This document shows, piece by piece, positions 47,969 to 56,448 of a DNA stretch of 64,000 bases; the first letter of the stretch is position 1; every line of letters starts with the position of its first letter. The stretch is from positions 19,533 through 83,532 of the forward strand of contig CACHJU010000006.1 of the NCBI GenBank assembly GCA_902580225.1, in the 5' to 3' direction. The notes under the pieces are model-generated. The model was not told where the DNA came from, made no database searches, and saw nothing but the letters and a program-made list of their open reading frames with translations. This DNA comes from an uncultured Verrucomicrobiota bacterium (GTDB lineage Bacteria; Verrucomicrobiota; Verrucomicrobiia; Opitutales; Seribacteraceae). A program made the position numbers and the translations under genes.

Positions 47969-49195
47969 ATGATAAAAAATTTGATTTTTTGGACTGGCAT
48001 TGGCTCTTTACTAACCCAGTCACTTTCGGCATCTGAATGGCGTTCTCTTCGAGGTCCCACCGGGATGGGTATTTATTCTGGTGAGATGCCGATTGAATGG
48101 CATTCAAGGGATATTCTATGGAGCAAAGAAATCGAAGGGAAAGGACAATCTTCCGTGGTGCAAGCGGGTTCTGTAATATTTGTAACTTCGGCACAGGAAA
48201 ATAATCTCCGTTTTTTGTACTGTCTCGAGAAAGAAAAAGGTGATTTGTTGTGGAAGAGAGAGATAAGAAACGATCGTGTCGAGTCGATCCACAGAATGAA
48301 TGGATGGGCCACCGCAACTCCAGTTACCGATGGAAATTATGTGATCGTTTTTTTTGGTCCCGCTGGCATGCATTGTTTCGATCTTGAAGGAAACAAAAAA
48401 TGGTCCTTGGATTTGGGAGAATTTCCCAGTCATTGGGGGGTTGCGGCATCGCCCATTATTCATAATGGACTGGTTATTCAAAATTGCGATGCAATTGGAA
48501 AATCCCGACTGGTTGCCATTCATATTGAAACTGGAAAAATTGCCTGGGATACTCCAAGAATGGAGAAACCGAAAGGCGGATGGTCCACACCGATTATCAT
48601 TACATCACAAGGAAAAAAACAACTGGTGTTAAATGGTGAGTTTGGGGTTAAAGGCTATTCGGTTAAAGATGGAAAGGAACTATGGTTCTGTGAAAGTTTT
48701 AATGGAAGGGGGTCACCGGTTCCTTTTTATGATGGCAAACTACTCTTTGTGATTAATGGAAAACCTGGAGACTTATATGCAGTCGACCCAACCGGCAGAG
48801 GCAATATCACCAAAACCCATATGAAATGGCATTCCCGCCGGAATGGCGGCCGGGATTTGCCTTCTCCCGCATCGGTGAAAGGAATGGTTTTTGCCACCAG
48901 TATGAGTGGAATAATCACTTGCTATGATGCCAAGTCTGGAAAAATTTACTGGGTCGACCGGTTAAAAGGAGCTTTTTCAGGTTCGCCCTCTGTTTCATCC
49001 GATTTTTATTACATTCAAAATGAAGCGGGTACTACATTTGTCATTGAACCAGACAGGAAAAAGCTCGTGATTAAATCCCAAAATTCCCTATGTGAAGACG
49101 GAACCGAAGTATTTAGGTCTACACTATCTCCAATTGAAAATAAAATTTATACCCGTTCTCAATCGAAATTATACTGCATTCATAAAAATAAATGA
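47969..49195 (+). CDS. Secreted PQQ-like beta-propeller protein
   Basis: EWRSLRGPTGMGIYSGEMPIEWHSRDILWSKEIEGKGQSSVV; YDAKSGKIYWVDRLKGAFSGSPSV. Confidence 0.9.
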   Translation: MIKNLIFWTGIGSLLTQSLSASEWRSLRGPTGMGIYSGEMPIEWHSRDILWSKEIEGKGQSSVVQAGSVIFVTSAQENNLRFLYCLEKEKGDLLWKREIRNDRVESIHRMNGWATATPVTDGNYVIVFFGPAGMHCFDLEGNKKWSLDLGEFPSHWGVAASPIIHNGLVIQNCDAIGKSRLVAIHIETGKIAWDTPRMEKPKGGWSTPIIITSQGKKQLVLNGEFGVKGYSVKDGKELWFCESFNGRGSPVPFYDGKLLFVINGKPGDLYAVDPTGRGNITKTHMKWHSRRNGGRDLPSPASVKGMVFATSMSGIITCYDAKSGKIYWVDRLKGAFSGSPSVSSDFYYIQNEAGTTFVIEPDRKKLVIKSQNSLCEDGTEVFRSTLSPIENKIYTRSQSKLYCIHKNK

Positions 49196-49277
49196 GTGAA
49201 TCGTAGGAATTTTCAAGCCTTCGAAATTTGTTCTCGGGATTTAAAAAAATAACCATGATAACCAACTATTTGTGCTT

Positions 49278-50672
49278 ATGAAAAACCATCCAGTCAGTTC
49301 AGCTTTATCTCGTCGTCAATTTCTAGGAAACTCCGGAAGAATTGCATCTGCCAGTGCTCTTGCGGGAATTGCCTTACCCGTTGTGCATGGACAAAGTGGA
49401 GACGAGACCAAACTTGCATTAGTAGGTTGCGGTGGCAGGGGAACTGGGGCCGCTAGCAATGCACTTTCAGTTTCACAGGCTAACGGACCGGTTAAACTTG
49501 TGGCCATGGCGGATGTGAATAGTGGAAAGCTTGAGCGTAGTTACAATGGTTTAATTAATAAGCACAAAGATAAAGTCAAAGTATCTGAAGATCAAAAGTT
49601 CATTGGCTTTGGCGGCTATGCCAAAGCGATGGATTTACTTGACCCCGGTGATGTGGTAATTTTCACCACTCCCTGTGCCTTTCGTTGGGTTCACTTTGAA
49701 TATGCGATCAAAAGAGGGTTAAATGTATTTATGGAAAAACCAGTCACTCCGGACGGCTATTCTTCCCGTAAAATGCTAGAGTTAAATGAAGAGGCCAAAA
49801 AAATAAACCTAAAGGTTGGAATCGGTTTAATGTGCAGACACAGTCAGGCAAGACGGGAACTTAAGGATCGAATTGTAAACGGGGAACTTGGAGAAATCCT
49901 CAACATGCGTGCCTACCGGATGCAAGGCCCTATTGCTTCATGCTTTTCAGATAAAAAACCAGAAAATGAAAAAGAACTGGCCTATCAAATAAGTAATTTT
50001 CATAGCTTTCTGTGGTTAAGTGGCGGTTCGTTTAGCGATTTTTTTATCCATAATATAGACGAGTGTTGCTGGATGAAAGGAATGTGGCCGGTTAAATGTC
50101 AGGCACAGGGTGGACGGCACTATAGGGGAGAAAAAGTTGATCAAAATTTTGATAATTATACAGTTGAATATACCTTTCCTGACGAAACCAAACTTTATTT
50201 CCATGGTAGAAATATGTCAGGTTGCCGTCAAGAATTTGCCAGCCATGCACACGGAACAAAAGGGTATGCTTTAATCTCTGGTCCAGGAGGGCACCGCTCA
50301 CAGGCTCGCATTCACAAAAAGCAATCTCCTGATAGTGATTTAGCTTGGATGTTTGGCATGAATGAAGGGGGTCGACCCACGAGGGAAACCAATCCATATC
50401 AGGATGAATGGGAAAGGCTAATGGATGCAATCCGAAACAATAAACCACACAATGAGGTTGAAAGAGGCGTGCAGGCAAGTGTGGTGACATCGATGGGACG
50501 GATGGCTGCCCATACGGGTACTGAAGTAAGTTATGATCAAATGCTCAACTCCAACCATATTTTCGGACCTGGAGTTGAAAATCTAACCATGGATTCTAGT
50601 CCTCCTCTCCTCGCTAACGCAGATGGCACTTACCCCGTCCCTCAACCCGGTATCAAAAAGACTGAATATTGA
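49278..50672 (+). CDS. Gfo/Idh/MocA-family oxidoreductase, Tat-exported
   Basis: SRRQFLGNSGRIASASALAG; LALVGCGGRGTGAASNAL; FMEKPVTPDGYSSRKML; VGIGLMCRHSQARRELKDRI. Confidence 0.93.
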   Translation: MKNHPVSSALSRRQFLGNSGRIASASALAGIALPVVHGQSGDETKLALVGCGGRGTGAASNALSVSQANGPVKLVAMADVNSGKLERSYNGLINKHKDKVKVSEDQKFIGFGGYAKAMDLLDPGDVVIFTTPCAFRWVHFEYAIKRGLNVFMEKPVTPDGYSSRKMLELNEEAKKINLKVGIGLMCRHSQARRELKDRIVNGELGEILNMRAYRMQGPIASCFSDKKPENEKELAYQISNFHSFLWLSGGSFSDFFIHNIDECCWMKGMWPVKCQAQGGRHYRGEKVDQNFDNYTVEYTFPDETKLYFHGRNMSGCRQEFASHAHGTKGYALISGPGGHRSQARIHKKQSPDSDLAWMFGMNEGGRPTRETNPYQDEWERLMDAIRNNKPHNEVERGVQASVVTSMGRMAAHTGTEVSYDQMLNSNHIFGPGVENLTMDSSPPLLANADGTYPVPQPGIKKTEY

Positions 50673-50717
50673 CTGTAAACCCATTTGCTCACAAATTAAA
50701 TCCAGGGCAGTGAATAA

Positions 50718-50885
50718 CTTTCTTAATAAAATGTGCATAACTTAAACCCTTGCACATCAGTTCATTAAGAAGACCAGAAACAATCATTAAAAAATAAAAG
50801 CTCAATCGCGGTTGACGAGAAGAATTCCTTATTCCTAAAGTCAACATGTCCAAGAAAGTTTTGGGGTAGGCTTTCTTGGTTTTTA
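50718..50885 (+). ncRNA. Candidate structured RNA or structured 3' UTR (several helices)
   Basis: ctt(t)cttaat(50718-50727)/attaagaag(50764-50772) enclosing atgtgca/tgcacat; gttgac/gtcaac (50811-50845); ccaagaaag/ctttcttgg (50850-50879). Confidence 0.4.
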
Positions 50886-50924
50886 GGCCCGTTCTTGGCA
50901 ACAAGAACGGGCCGCTTTGTTTTT
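50886..50924 (+). terminator. Strong intrinsic terminator, 12-bp stem with GCAA tetraloop
   Basis: GGCCCGTTCTTG-GCAA-CAAGAACGGGCC followed by gctttgttttt. Confidence 0.85.
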
Positions 50925-51028
50925 AAATGGGATTTAGATTCAGTACGCATAACATTTGAGACGCCAATATAGATGTCCATTTTACTTTTGTATTGTATTC
51001 ATGAACTTTCACTTCCAATTTACTAAGA

Positions 51029-51835
51029 ATGAAATCGAAATCACTTTTAATCTTTTCAACCTTAACCTTTCTTTTTGGTGTTTCTTATGGTCAGTCCAAG
51101 CAAAAGCTAGTTTGGTCAGATGAATTTAATGGAGAATCTCTCGATTATTCAAAATGGGGAGTCGAAGAGAACGCTTACGGTGGCGGAAACAATGAACAGC
51201 AGATTTATCGATGGGATCCCAAAAATCTGCGTATTGAAGATGGAAATCTCGTGATCGAAGCTCATAAAGACAATCCCAATGTGGCGGGAACGACTCGGCC
51301 TTATTCATCGGCTCGAATTCGAAGCAAGCACCGAGGAGACTGGAAATACTGCCGAGTAGATGTTAGGGCAAAATTACCGGTCGGTAAAGGAATGTGGCCC
51401 GCAATCTGGATGCTTCCCACAGATGAGAAATACGGTGGTTGGGCCGCAAGTGGTGAAATTGATATTATGGAATTGGTAGGACATGAACCATCCACATACC
51501 ATGGTACACTTCACTATGGAGGTGGATGGCCTAAAAACAAACATACTGGAAAAGAATTCAAACTTAAATCCGGTACTTTCGCTGACGATTTTCATATTTT
51601 TTCAATCTTTTGGGAAAAAGGAAAAATCATCTGGGGCATAGATGGGAAACCATGGCAAACGCAGGAGAAATGGGATTCGGAAAAAGGAAGTTTCCCTGCC
51701 CCCTTTGATCAACGATTTCATCTTTTGATCAATTTGGCGGTTGGAGGCCGCTGGCCAGGTAATCCAAATGACCAAACCAAATTTCCCGCCAAAATGCTCG
51801 TCGATTATGTAAGAGTTTATCAATTCGAAAAATAA
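51029..51835 (+). CDS. GH16-family beta-glucanase/laminarinase-like secreted enzyme
   Basis: LVWSDEFNGESLDYSKW; GEIDIMELVGHEPSTYHGTLHYGG; LLINLAVGGRWPGNP; VDYVRVYQ. Confidence 0.95.
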   Translation: MKSKSLLIFSTLTFLFGVSYGQSKQKLVWSDEFNGESLDYSKWGVEENAYGGGNNEQQIYRWDPKNLRIEDGNLVIEAHKDNPNVAGTTRPYSSARIRSKHRGDWKYCRVDVRAKLPVGKGMWPAIWMLPTDEKYGGWAASGEIDIMELVGHEPSTYHGTLHYGGGWPKNKHTGKEFKLKSGTFADDFHIFSIFWEKGKIIWGIDGKPWQTQEKWDSEKGSFPAPFDQRFHLLINLAVGGRWPGNPNDQTKFPAKMLVDYVRVYQFEK

Positions 51836-51877
51836 ATCTTCTGATTCGAAAAATCAACCCCGTGAAACTCCTAACAG

Positions 51878-52078
51878 CTTGACAAAAACATGGACGGTTT
51901 TTTGACTAAAAATGAATTCACTAAGCCCGAGTTGTTTAATTCCTTTGATTCCGATCGTGACGGCCGCGTAAGTCTGCAGGAAGGAAAGGAAGGAATGGCT
52001 AGGATAAAAAAAAGGAAGAAGGAACAAAAAAATAAACAACGGGGAGGATTGCGGGAAATTATCGACCGTTTGCTCTAG
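51878..52078 (+). pseudogene. Truncated EF-hand ORF (probable remnant)
   Basis: QLDKNMDGFLTKNEF...FDSDRDGRVSLQEG: two EF loops, but the only ATG (51890) lies inside the first loop and an in-frame TAA is just upstream. Confidence 0.5.
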
Positions 52079-53382
52079 CCTTCTTGATTCATTGTAAGCA
52101 AATGATCGACTATTCGGGCCATCCCCAGCGGCGGGATTGATTCACCGACCACTTGACGGATTAACTTGGGAGAAAAATCCTGGTTTCGACTCATCCTTCC
52201 ATAGGGGATCCCATCGAATAAAAATCTCTTCTTCCACCGGGGATGATCGAGAGTGGATAATAGCAAAATTTCACGCAGGGATAGAACTCGGTTTTGATCC
52301 GGATGTCCCTTCACATCACTTGAAATGACTCCACTGTTCATTGTTAATGTGCTCGCCGGGCGGTCCCACTTCATCCTGCGATAACTGGTTTTAAATCCCT
52401 TGATCAGTCTCGCCCGACCGTCCTGAACCACCATCGGACGGGGTAACAACCCGCCGCATTGCTCACAAAAAACCGATTCCTTCTTGCGATTCTTATAAGA
52501 ACATTCAGGGCAAATAAGATTATCAAAGGCACTCCTCCCCTCCGGGGTATTTTTCATCCAAAAATATTGCTTCTCATTCCAGCGGGGAACACAATGAAAA
52601 GGGTCTTGGGCATCTTTTAAAAAGGTCCGGGAGTCTAGAGCAGACAGTTTACCAATTGTCTCACGGAGGGTCACTAAGGGATGACAACCCCGAACTCCGT
52701 GACTGGGAGGGGGATGAAAAGGACTTAAATTCCTGGAAAAAATATTTTGCCGGACCGGAATCTTTTGTGTAATTTTGGGAACCCGGCATCCAATTGTAAT
52801 TAATCTTTCCCTGTGATGAGGAACACCATAGGATGAAAAATCCAAAATACAGGAACGGATTGCATATCCCAAGGGATGTAATCTTCGACCCATACAATTC
52901 AGAATATTTTCAGGTTTATTCTTCTCATTACGAATCACCGTATTTTCCATCCTTCTAACATTCTCGAGAATAAACCAATCGGGTTGAAGCTTTTCCAAAA
53001 TTGAAATCCCTGGTAATATCAAACGGTTCCTTTCATCTTCACGGGCCCGCATACCCGAACGAATTGAAGATGAAATCCGGCCTGCTCCATTCGCAGACAT
53101 TCCCTGACAGGGTGGTGAGAGCGTCAGCAACCAAGGCCTTTTTCCCTTTAATTCAGTTCTAAAAAAGGAAATATATTCATCTTTCAATTTCCAAATATCT
53201 CCTTCAAAAACCTTCGTTTCTGGAAAGTTTTTGGATATTAGTTGAGATCGAGAGATCATTAATTCCAAAGCAGCGATGACTGGAATTCCGCACCCCCATT
53301 CAATACCTACATCCCCAAGTCCCCCCCCGGAAAAAAGGGATCCTGACACGGGGACAGAATTGGTATCAAGAGAATTTTTCAT
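52075..53382 (-). CDS. C5-cytosine DNA methyltransferase with zinc-ribbon insertion
   Basis: SLFSGGGLGDVGIEWG (motif I); LTLSPPCQGMSANGAG (motif IV); WFILENVRRM (motif VI); CPECSYKNRKKESVFCEQCGG; MKWDRPASTLT (motif IX). Confidence 0.9.
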   Translation of the reverse strand: MKNSLDTNSVPVSGSLFSGGGLGDVGIEWGCGIPVIAALELMISRSQLISKNFPETKVFEGDIWKLKDEYISFFRTELKGKRPWLLTLSPPCQGMSANGAGRISSSIRSGMRAREDERNRLILPGISILEKLQPDWFILENVRRMENTVIRNEKNKPENILNCMGRRLHPLGYAIRSCILDFSSYGVPHHRERLITIGCRVPKITQKIPVRQNIFSRNLSPFHPPPSHGVRGCHPLVTLRETIGKLSALDSRTFLKDAQDPFHCVPRWNEKQYFWMKNTPEGRSAFDNLICPECSYKNRKKESVFCEQCGGLLPRPMVVQDGRARLIKGFKTSYRRMKWDRPASTLTMNSGVISSDVKGHPDQNRVLSLREILLLSTLDHPRWKKRFLFDGIPYGRMSRNQDFSPKLIRQVVGESIPPLGMARIVDHLLTMNQEG

Positions 53383-53536
53383 CTGGATCGATCTTTAGCC
53401 TACTCCTTAAATTCGGTCAATGCACCATACCATTCAAAAGCAGTGAAATGAATCATCCTTCAGATAATATCTTAAAGATAACCCGATAATTAGAATGGAC
53501 AACGAGATCGGAACCATCAATTTTTATTCTTTTATC

Positions 53537-55126
53537 ATGAAAATAATTGTTTCACTTTTTATTAGCCTGTCTCTTTGGGGACAGTCCTTTGCTCACGATC
53601 CAGCTTCCGAAATGGCAACCGCAGCCAAAAATTTCCTCGATTCCCTCGATGAATCTGCGAAAAAGAAGGCTTTTTTTCCCTTCACTGACAAAGAAAGGGA
53701 AAACTGGCATTTCTTCCCGAGTTCCTTTGTCAGTCCTAACGGACGCATAGGACTTTCGGTCAAGGAAATGACTTCCCCCCAACGAACAATGGCCCAAACC
53801 CTCCTTTCCTCCGCCCTTAGCCATCGTGGTCAAATTGAAGCCTCCACGGTTATCCTTCTTGAACAAATCCTTTACGAGAGAGAGGAACGCGAGATGAGAA
53901 ACCCGGATCTTTACACATATGCCGTCTTTGGCCGACCCGACAAGGCAGGAACCTGGGGTTGGCGCTTCGAGGGTCACCACCTCTCCCTGAATTTTTCTCT
54001 GGTCAACGGTCGGATATTTTCCATTACCCCCAGTTTCTGGGGAGCCAGTCCGGCCAAAGTAACTGAAGGGAAACACGCCGGACTTCGGGTTCTTGCCGAT
54101 GAGGAAAAGAAAGCCTTCAAATTCCTCAAATCCCTTTCCCCACCTCAAAAGAAAATGGCCATCCTTTCCAACAAGGCACCCAGAGAGATATATTCTGGAC
54201 AGGATAACACAGTCAATCATTCGACTTTCCTGCCGCCGAAAGGCCTCCCCATCACCAAAATGAATCCCCGCCAAAAAGGATGGCTATCTGAATTGGTCGA
54301 TGTCTACACTGTTAAACACCGATCCCGGGCTGTTGAACAAATAGCAGGTAACAAACCCCTCCTCCACCCCACCGAAACTTTTTTCGTATGGTCCGGAGGA
54401 CTGTCCCCTGAGACCGGTCATTACTACCGGATTCAGACGCCAGATTTTCTTTTTGAATATGCCAATACTCAAAACAATGTGAATCATGTCCATGCGGTTT
54501 GGAGGGATTTTAAGGGCGATTTTGGAAGGGATCTACTAGCTGAGCACTACGCCGAAAATCATTCTTCAGGAAAAGAATGGAAAAGTATGTTTGACGGGAA
54601 AACACTCAAGGGCTGGAAGCCGAATGAAAACGAGGATTCCTTTAGCGTTAAAAATGGATGTATCGTGGCTAATGCACCCGGCCGTTGCCATCTTTTTTAC
54701 CAGACAAAAAAACCGTTCAAAAACTTTGAGTTCAAGGCCGAGGTGATGACCCTTCCACAATCAAATGCCGGCGTTTATTTCCACACCCGTTTTCAGGATG
54801 AAGGTTGGCCCAAGGCAGGGTTTGAATGTCAGGTCAACAATACCTACCACGATCCCAAAAAGACCGCCAGTATTTACGGTGTTCAGGATTGTCTCGAAGC
54901 ACCCGCCAATGATGATGAATGGTTTGACCTTTACATCAAAGTAAATGGTAAGCATGTCATTACCAAGGTAAACGGTAAGGTCATTTCGGATTGGACCCAA
55001 CCGGATGACTGGAAACAGGGCGGAAATTTTGAGCGGATGTTGGGCGAAGGTACTTTTGCTCTTCAAGGGCATGATCCTGGAAGCACGGTTCTTTTCCGCA
55101 ATCTCTTTGTTAAAAGACTGCCTTAA
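53537..55126 (+). CDS. DUF3500-DUF1080 fusion protein
   Basis: N-terminal DUF3500-like WGWRFEGHHLSLNFSLVNG...TPSFWGASPA; C-terminal DUF1080 WKSMFDGKTLKGWKPNENEDSFSVKNGCIVAN; signal peptide from ATG 53537. Confidence 0.85.
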   Translation: MKIIVSLFISLSLWGQSFAHDPASEMATAAKNFLDSLDESAKKKAFFPFTDKERENWHFFPSSFVSPNGRIGLSVKEMTSPQRTMAQTLLSSALSHRGQIEASTVILLEQILYEREEREMRNPDLYTYAVFGRPDKAGTWGWRFEGHHLSLNFSLVNGRIFSITPSFWGASPAKVTEGKHAGLRVLADEEKKAFKFLKSLSPPQKKMAILSNKAPREIYSGQDNTVNHSTFLPPKGLPITKMNPRQKGWLSELVDVYTVKHRSRAVEQIAGNKPLLHPTETFFVWSGGLSPETGHYYRIQTPDFLFEYANTQNNVNHVHAVWRDFKGDFGRDLLAEHYAENHSSGKEWKSMFDGKTLKGWKPNENEDSFSVKNGCIVANAPGRCHLFYQTKKPFKNFEFKAEVMTLPQSNAGVYFHTRFQDEGWPKAGFECQVNNTYHDPKKTASIYGVQDCLEAPANDDEWFDLYIKVNGKHVITKVNGKVISDWTQPDDWKQGGNFERMLGEGTFALQGHDPGSTVLFRNLFVKRLP

Positions 55127-55140
55127 TTAATATTCTTCAA

Positions 55141-56448
55141 ATGAAAGCCTTTTTGATCAGTTCGCTCATTCTTCCCCTTCTCGGATTTGCTCAAAATTGG
55201 CCCCAATGGCGCGGCCCGCACGCATCCGGTCATGCACCCAAAGGAAACTATCCCAAAGTCTGGTCTTCCCAAAAAAATATCCTCTGGAAAACAAGCCTAC
55301 CCGGACGGGGTCATTCGTCTCCAGTTCATGACGGGAAAAATATATGGATAACCACCGCATTGGAAACCCCCGCATCAGAAGAGGAGAAGCAAGAGAGACT
55401 TAAAGAAAATAATGGATTACCCTCTGTTACGGTTCTTTCCAAGTTGAGTCTACACGCCCTTAAAATTAACCCCATCTCTGGAAAAATTCTTAAAAATATT
55501 AAGATCTTCGAAAAAAGTCAGCCTCAATGGGTTCATAAATTAAACAGCTATGCATCCCCCACTCCGTTTTTGGAAAATGGAAAATTATACCTTCATTTTG
55601 GTGCCTACGGGAATGCATGTATTGATTCCGAATCAGGTAAGATCATTTGGAAGAACGATGAAAAAAAACTCTGGATCATGCATGAGAACGGCCCGGGAAG
55701 TTCTCCCATTCTATGGAAAACCCTAATGGTTTTTCATTTGGATGGAAGCGACCGCCAAAGCATTGTCGCTCTTCATAAAGATAGTGGCAAAATTGCCTGG
55801 CAGACACCCCGAAGCGGGGAAATGAGGGAAAATCCACAATTCCAAAAATCCTACTCCACACCGATTATTAAAGAATTCAATGGAAAGACCGTTTTAATCT
55901 CGTGTGCAGCTGACTGGGTATATGGGTATGACCCCCAAAACGGTGAAGAACTCTGGAAAATTAAATACGGTATTCTCGGATTTTCTAATGTTGCTCGACC
56001 AGTTACTGGTCATGGTATGATTTATCTATCCACCTGCTTCTCAAAAGCGGAAATCCATGCCTATCAATACGAGGGTCTGGCTACCCCGAAACTTGTCTGG
56101 AAAATGACTAAAGGAGCACCTAAAATGCCTTCACCTATTCTCATAGGGGAACAACTCTATGTGGTAAATGATGGAGGAATTCTCTCTGTTGTGAATGCTA
56201 AAACCGGCGAACTTGACTGGCGGGAAAGACTCGATGGCGAATTCAGTGCCTCCCCAACCTATGCCAACGGACTCCTTTACCTGTCTGACCAAGCAGGAAA
56301 GACCACCATTATACAGCCTGGAAATAGCTTAAATATACTTTCCGAAAATGAATTGGAAGGCAGCCCACATATGGCTTCTTTTGCCCCCTTTAAAAGCTCT
56401 TTCCTTATTAGAACAGATAACACTCTTTATCGGGTTGGGGAAAAGTGA
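55141..56448 (+). CDS. Secreted PQQ-like beta-propeller protein
   Basis: NWPQWRGPHASGHAPKGNYPKVWSSQKNILWKTSLPGRGHSSPVH; NAKTGELDWRERLDGEFSASPTY. Confidence 0.9.
   Translation: MKAFLISSLILPLLGFAQNWPQWRGPHASGHAPKGNYPKVWSSQKNILWKTSLPGRGHSSPVHDGKNIWITTALETPASEEEKQERLKENNGLPSVTVLSKLSLHALKINPISGKILKNIKIFEKSQPQWVHKLNSYASPTPFLENGKLYLHFGAYGNACIDSESGKIIWKNDEKKLWIMHENGPGSSPILWKTLMVFHLDGSDRQSIVALHKDSGKIAWQTPRSGEMRENPQFQKSYSTPIIKEFNGKTVLISCAADWVYGYDPQNGEELWKIKYGILGFSNVARPVTGHGMIYLSTCFSKAEIHAYQYEGLATPKLVWKMTKGAPKMPSPILIGEQLYVVNDGGILSVVNAKTGELDWRERLDGEFSASPTYANGLLYLSDQAGKTTIIQPGNSLNILSENELEGSPHMASFAPFKSSFLIRTDNTLYRVGEK

Noticed and set aside
52075-53382. Methyltransferase as part of a DISARM or restriction-modification defence system
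   Set aside because: No helicase, PLD, DUF1998 or endonuclease gene is adjacent; neighbours are GH16 and DUF3500-DUF1080.
53552-54274. 240-aa minus-strand ORF
   Set aside because: Antisense shadow of the DUF3500 domain.
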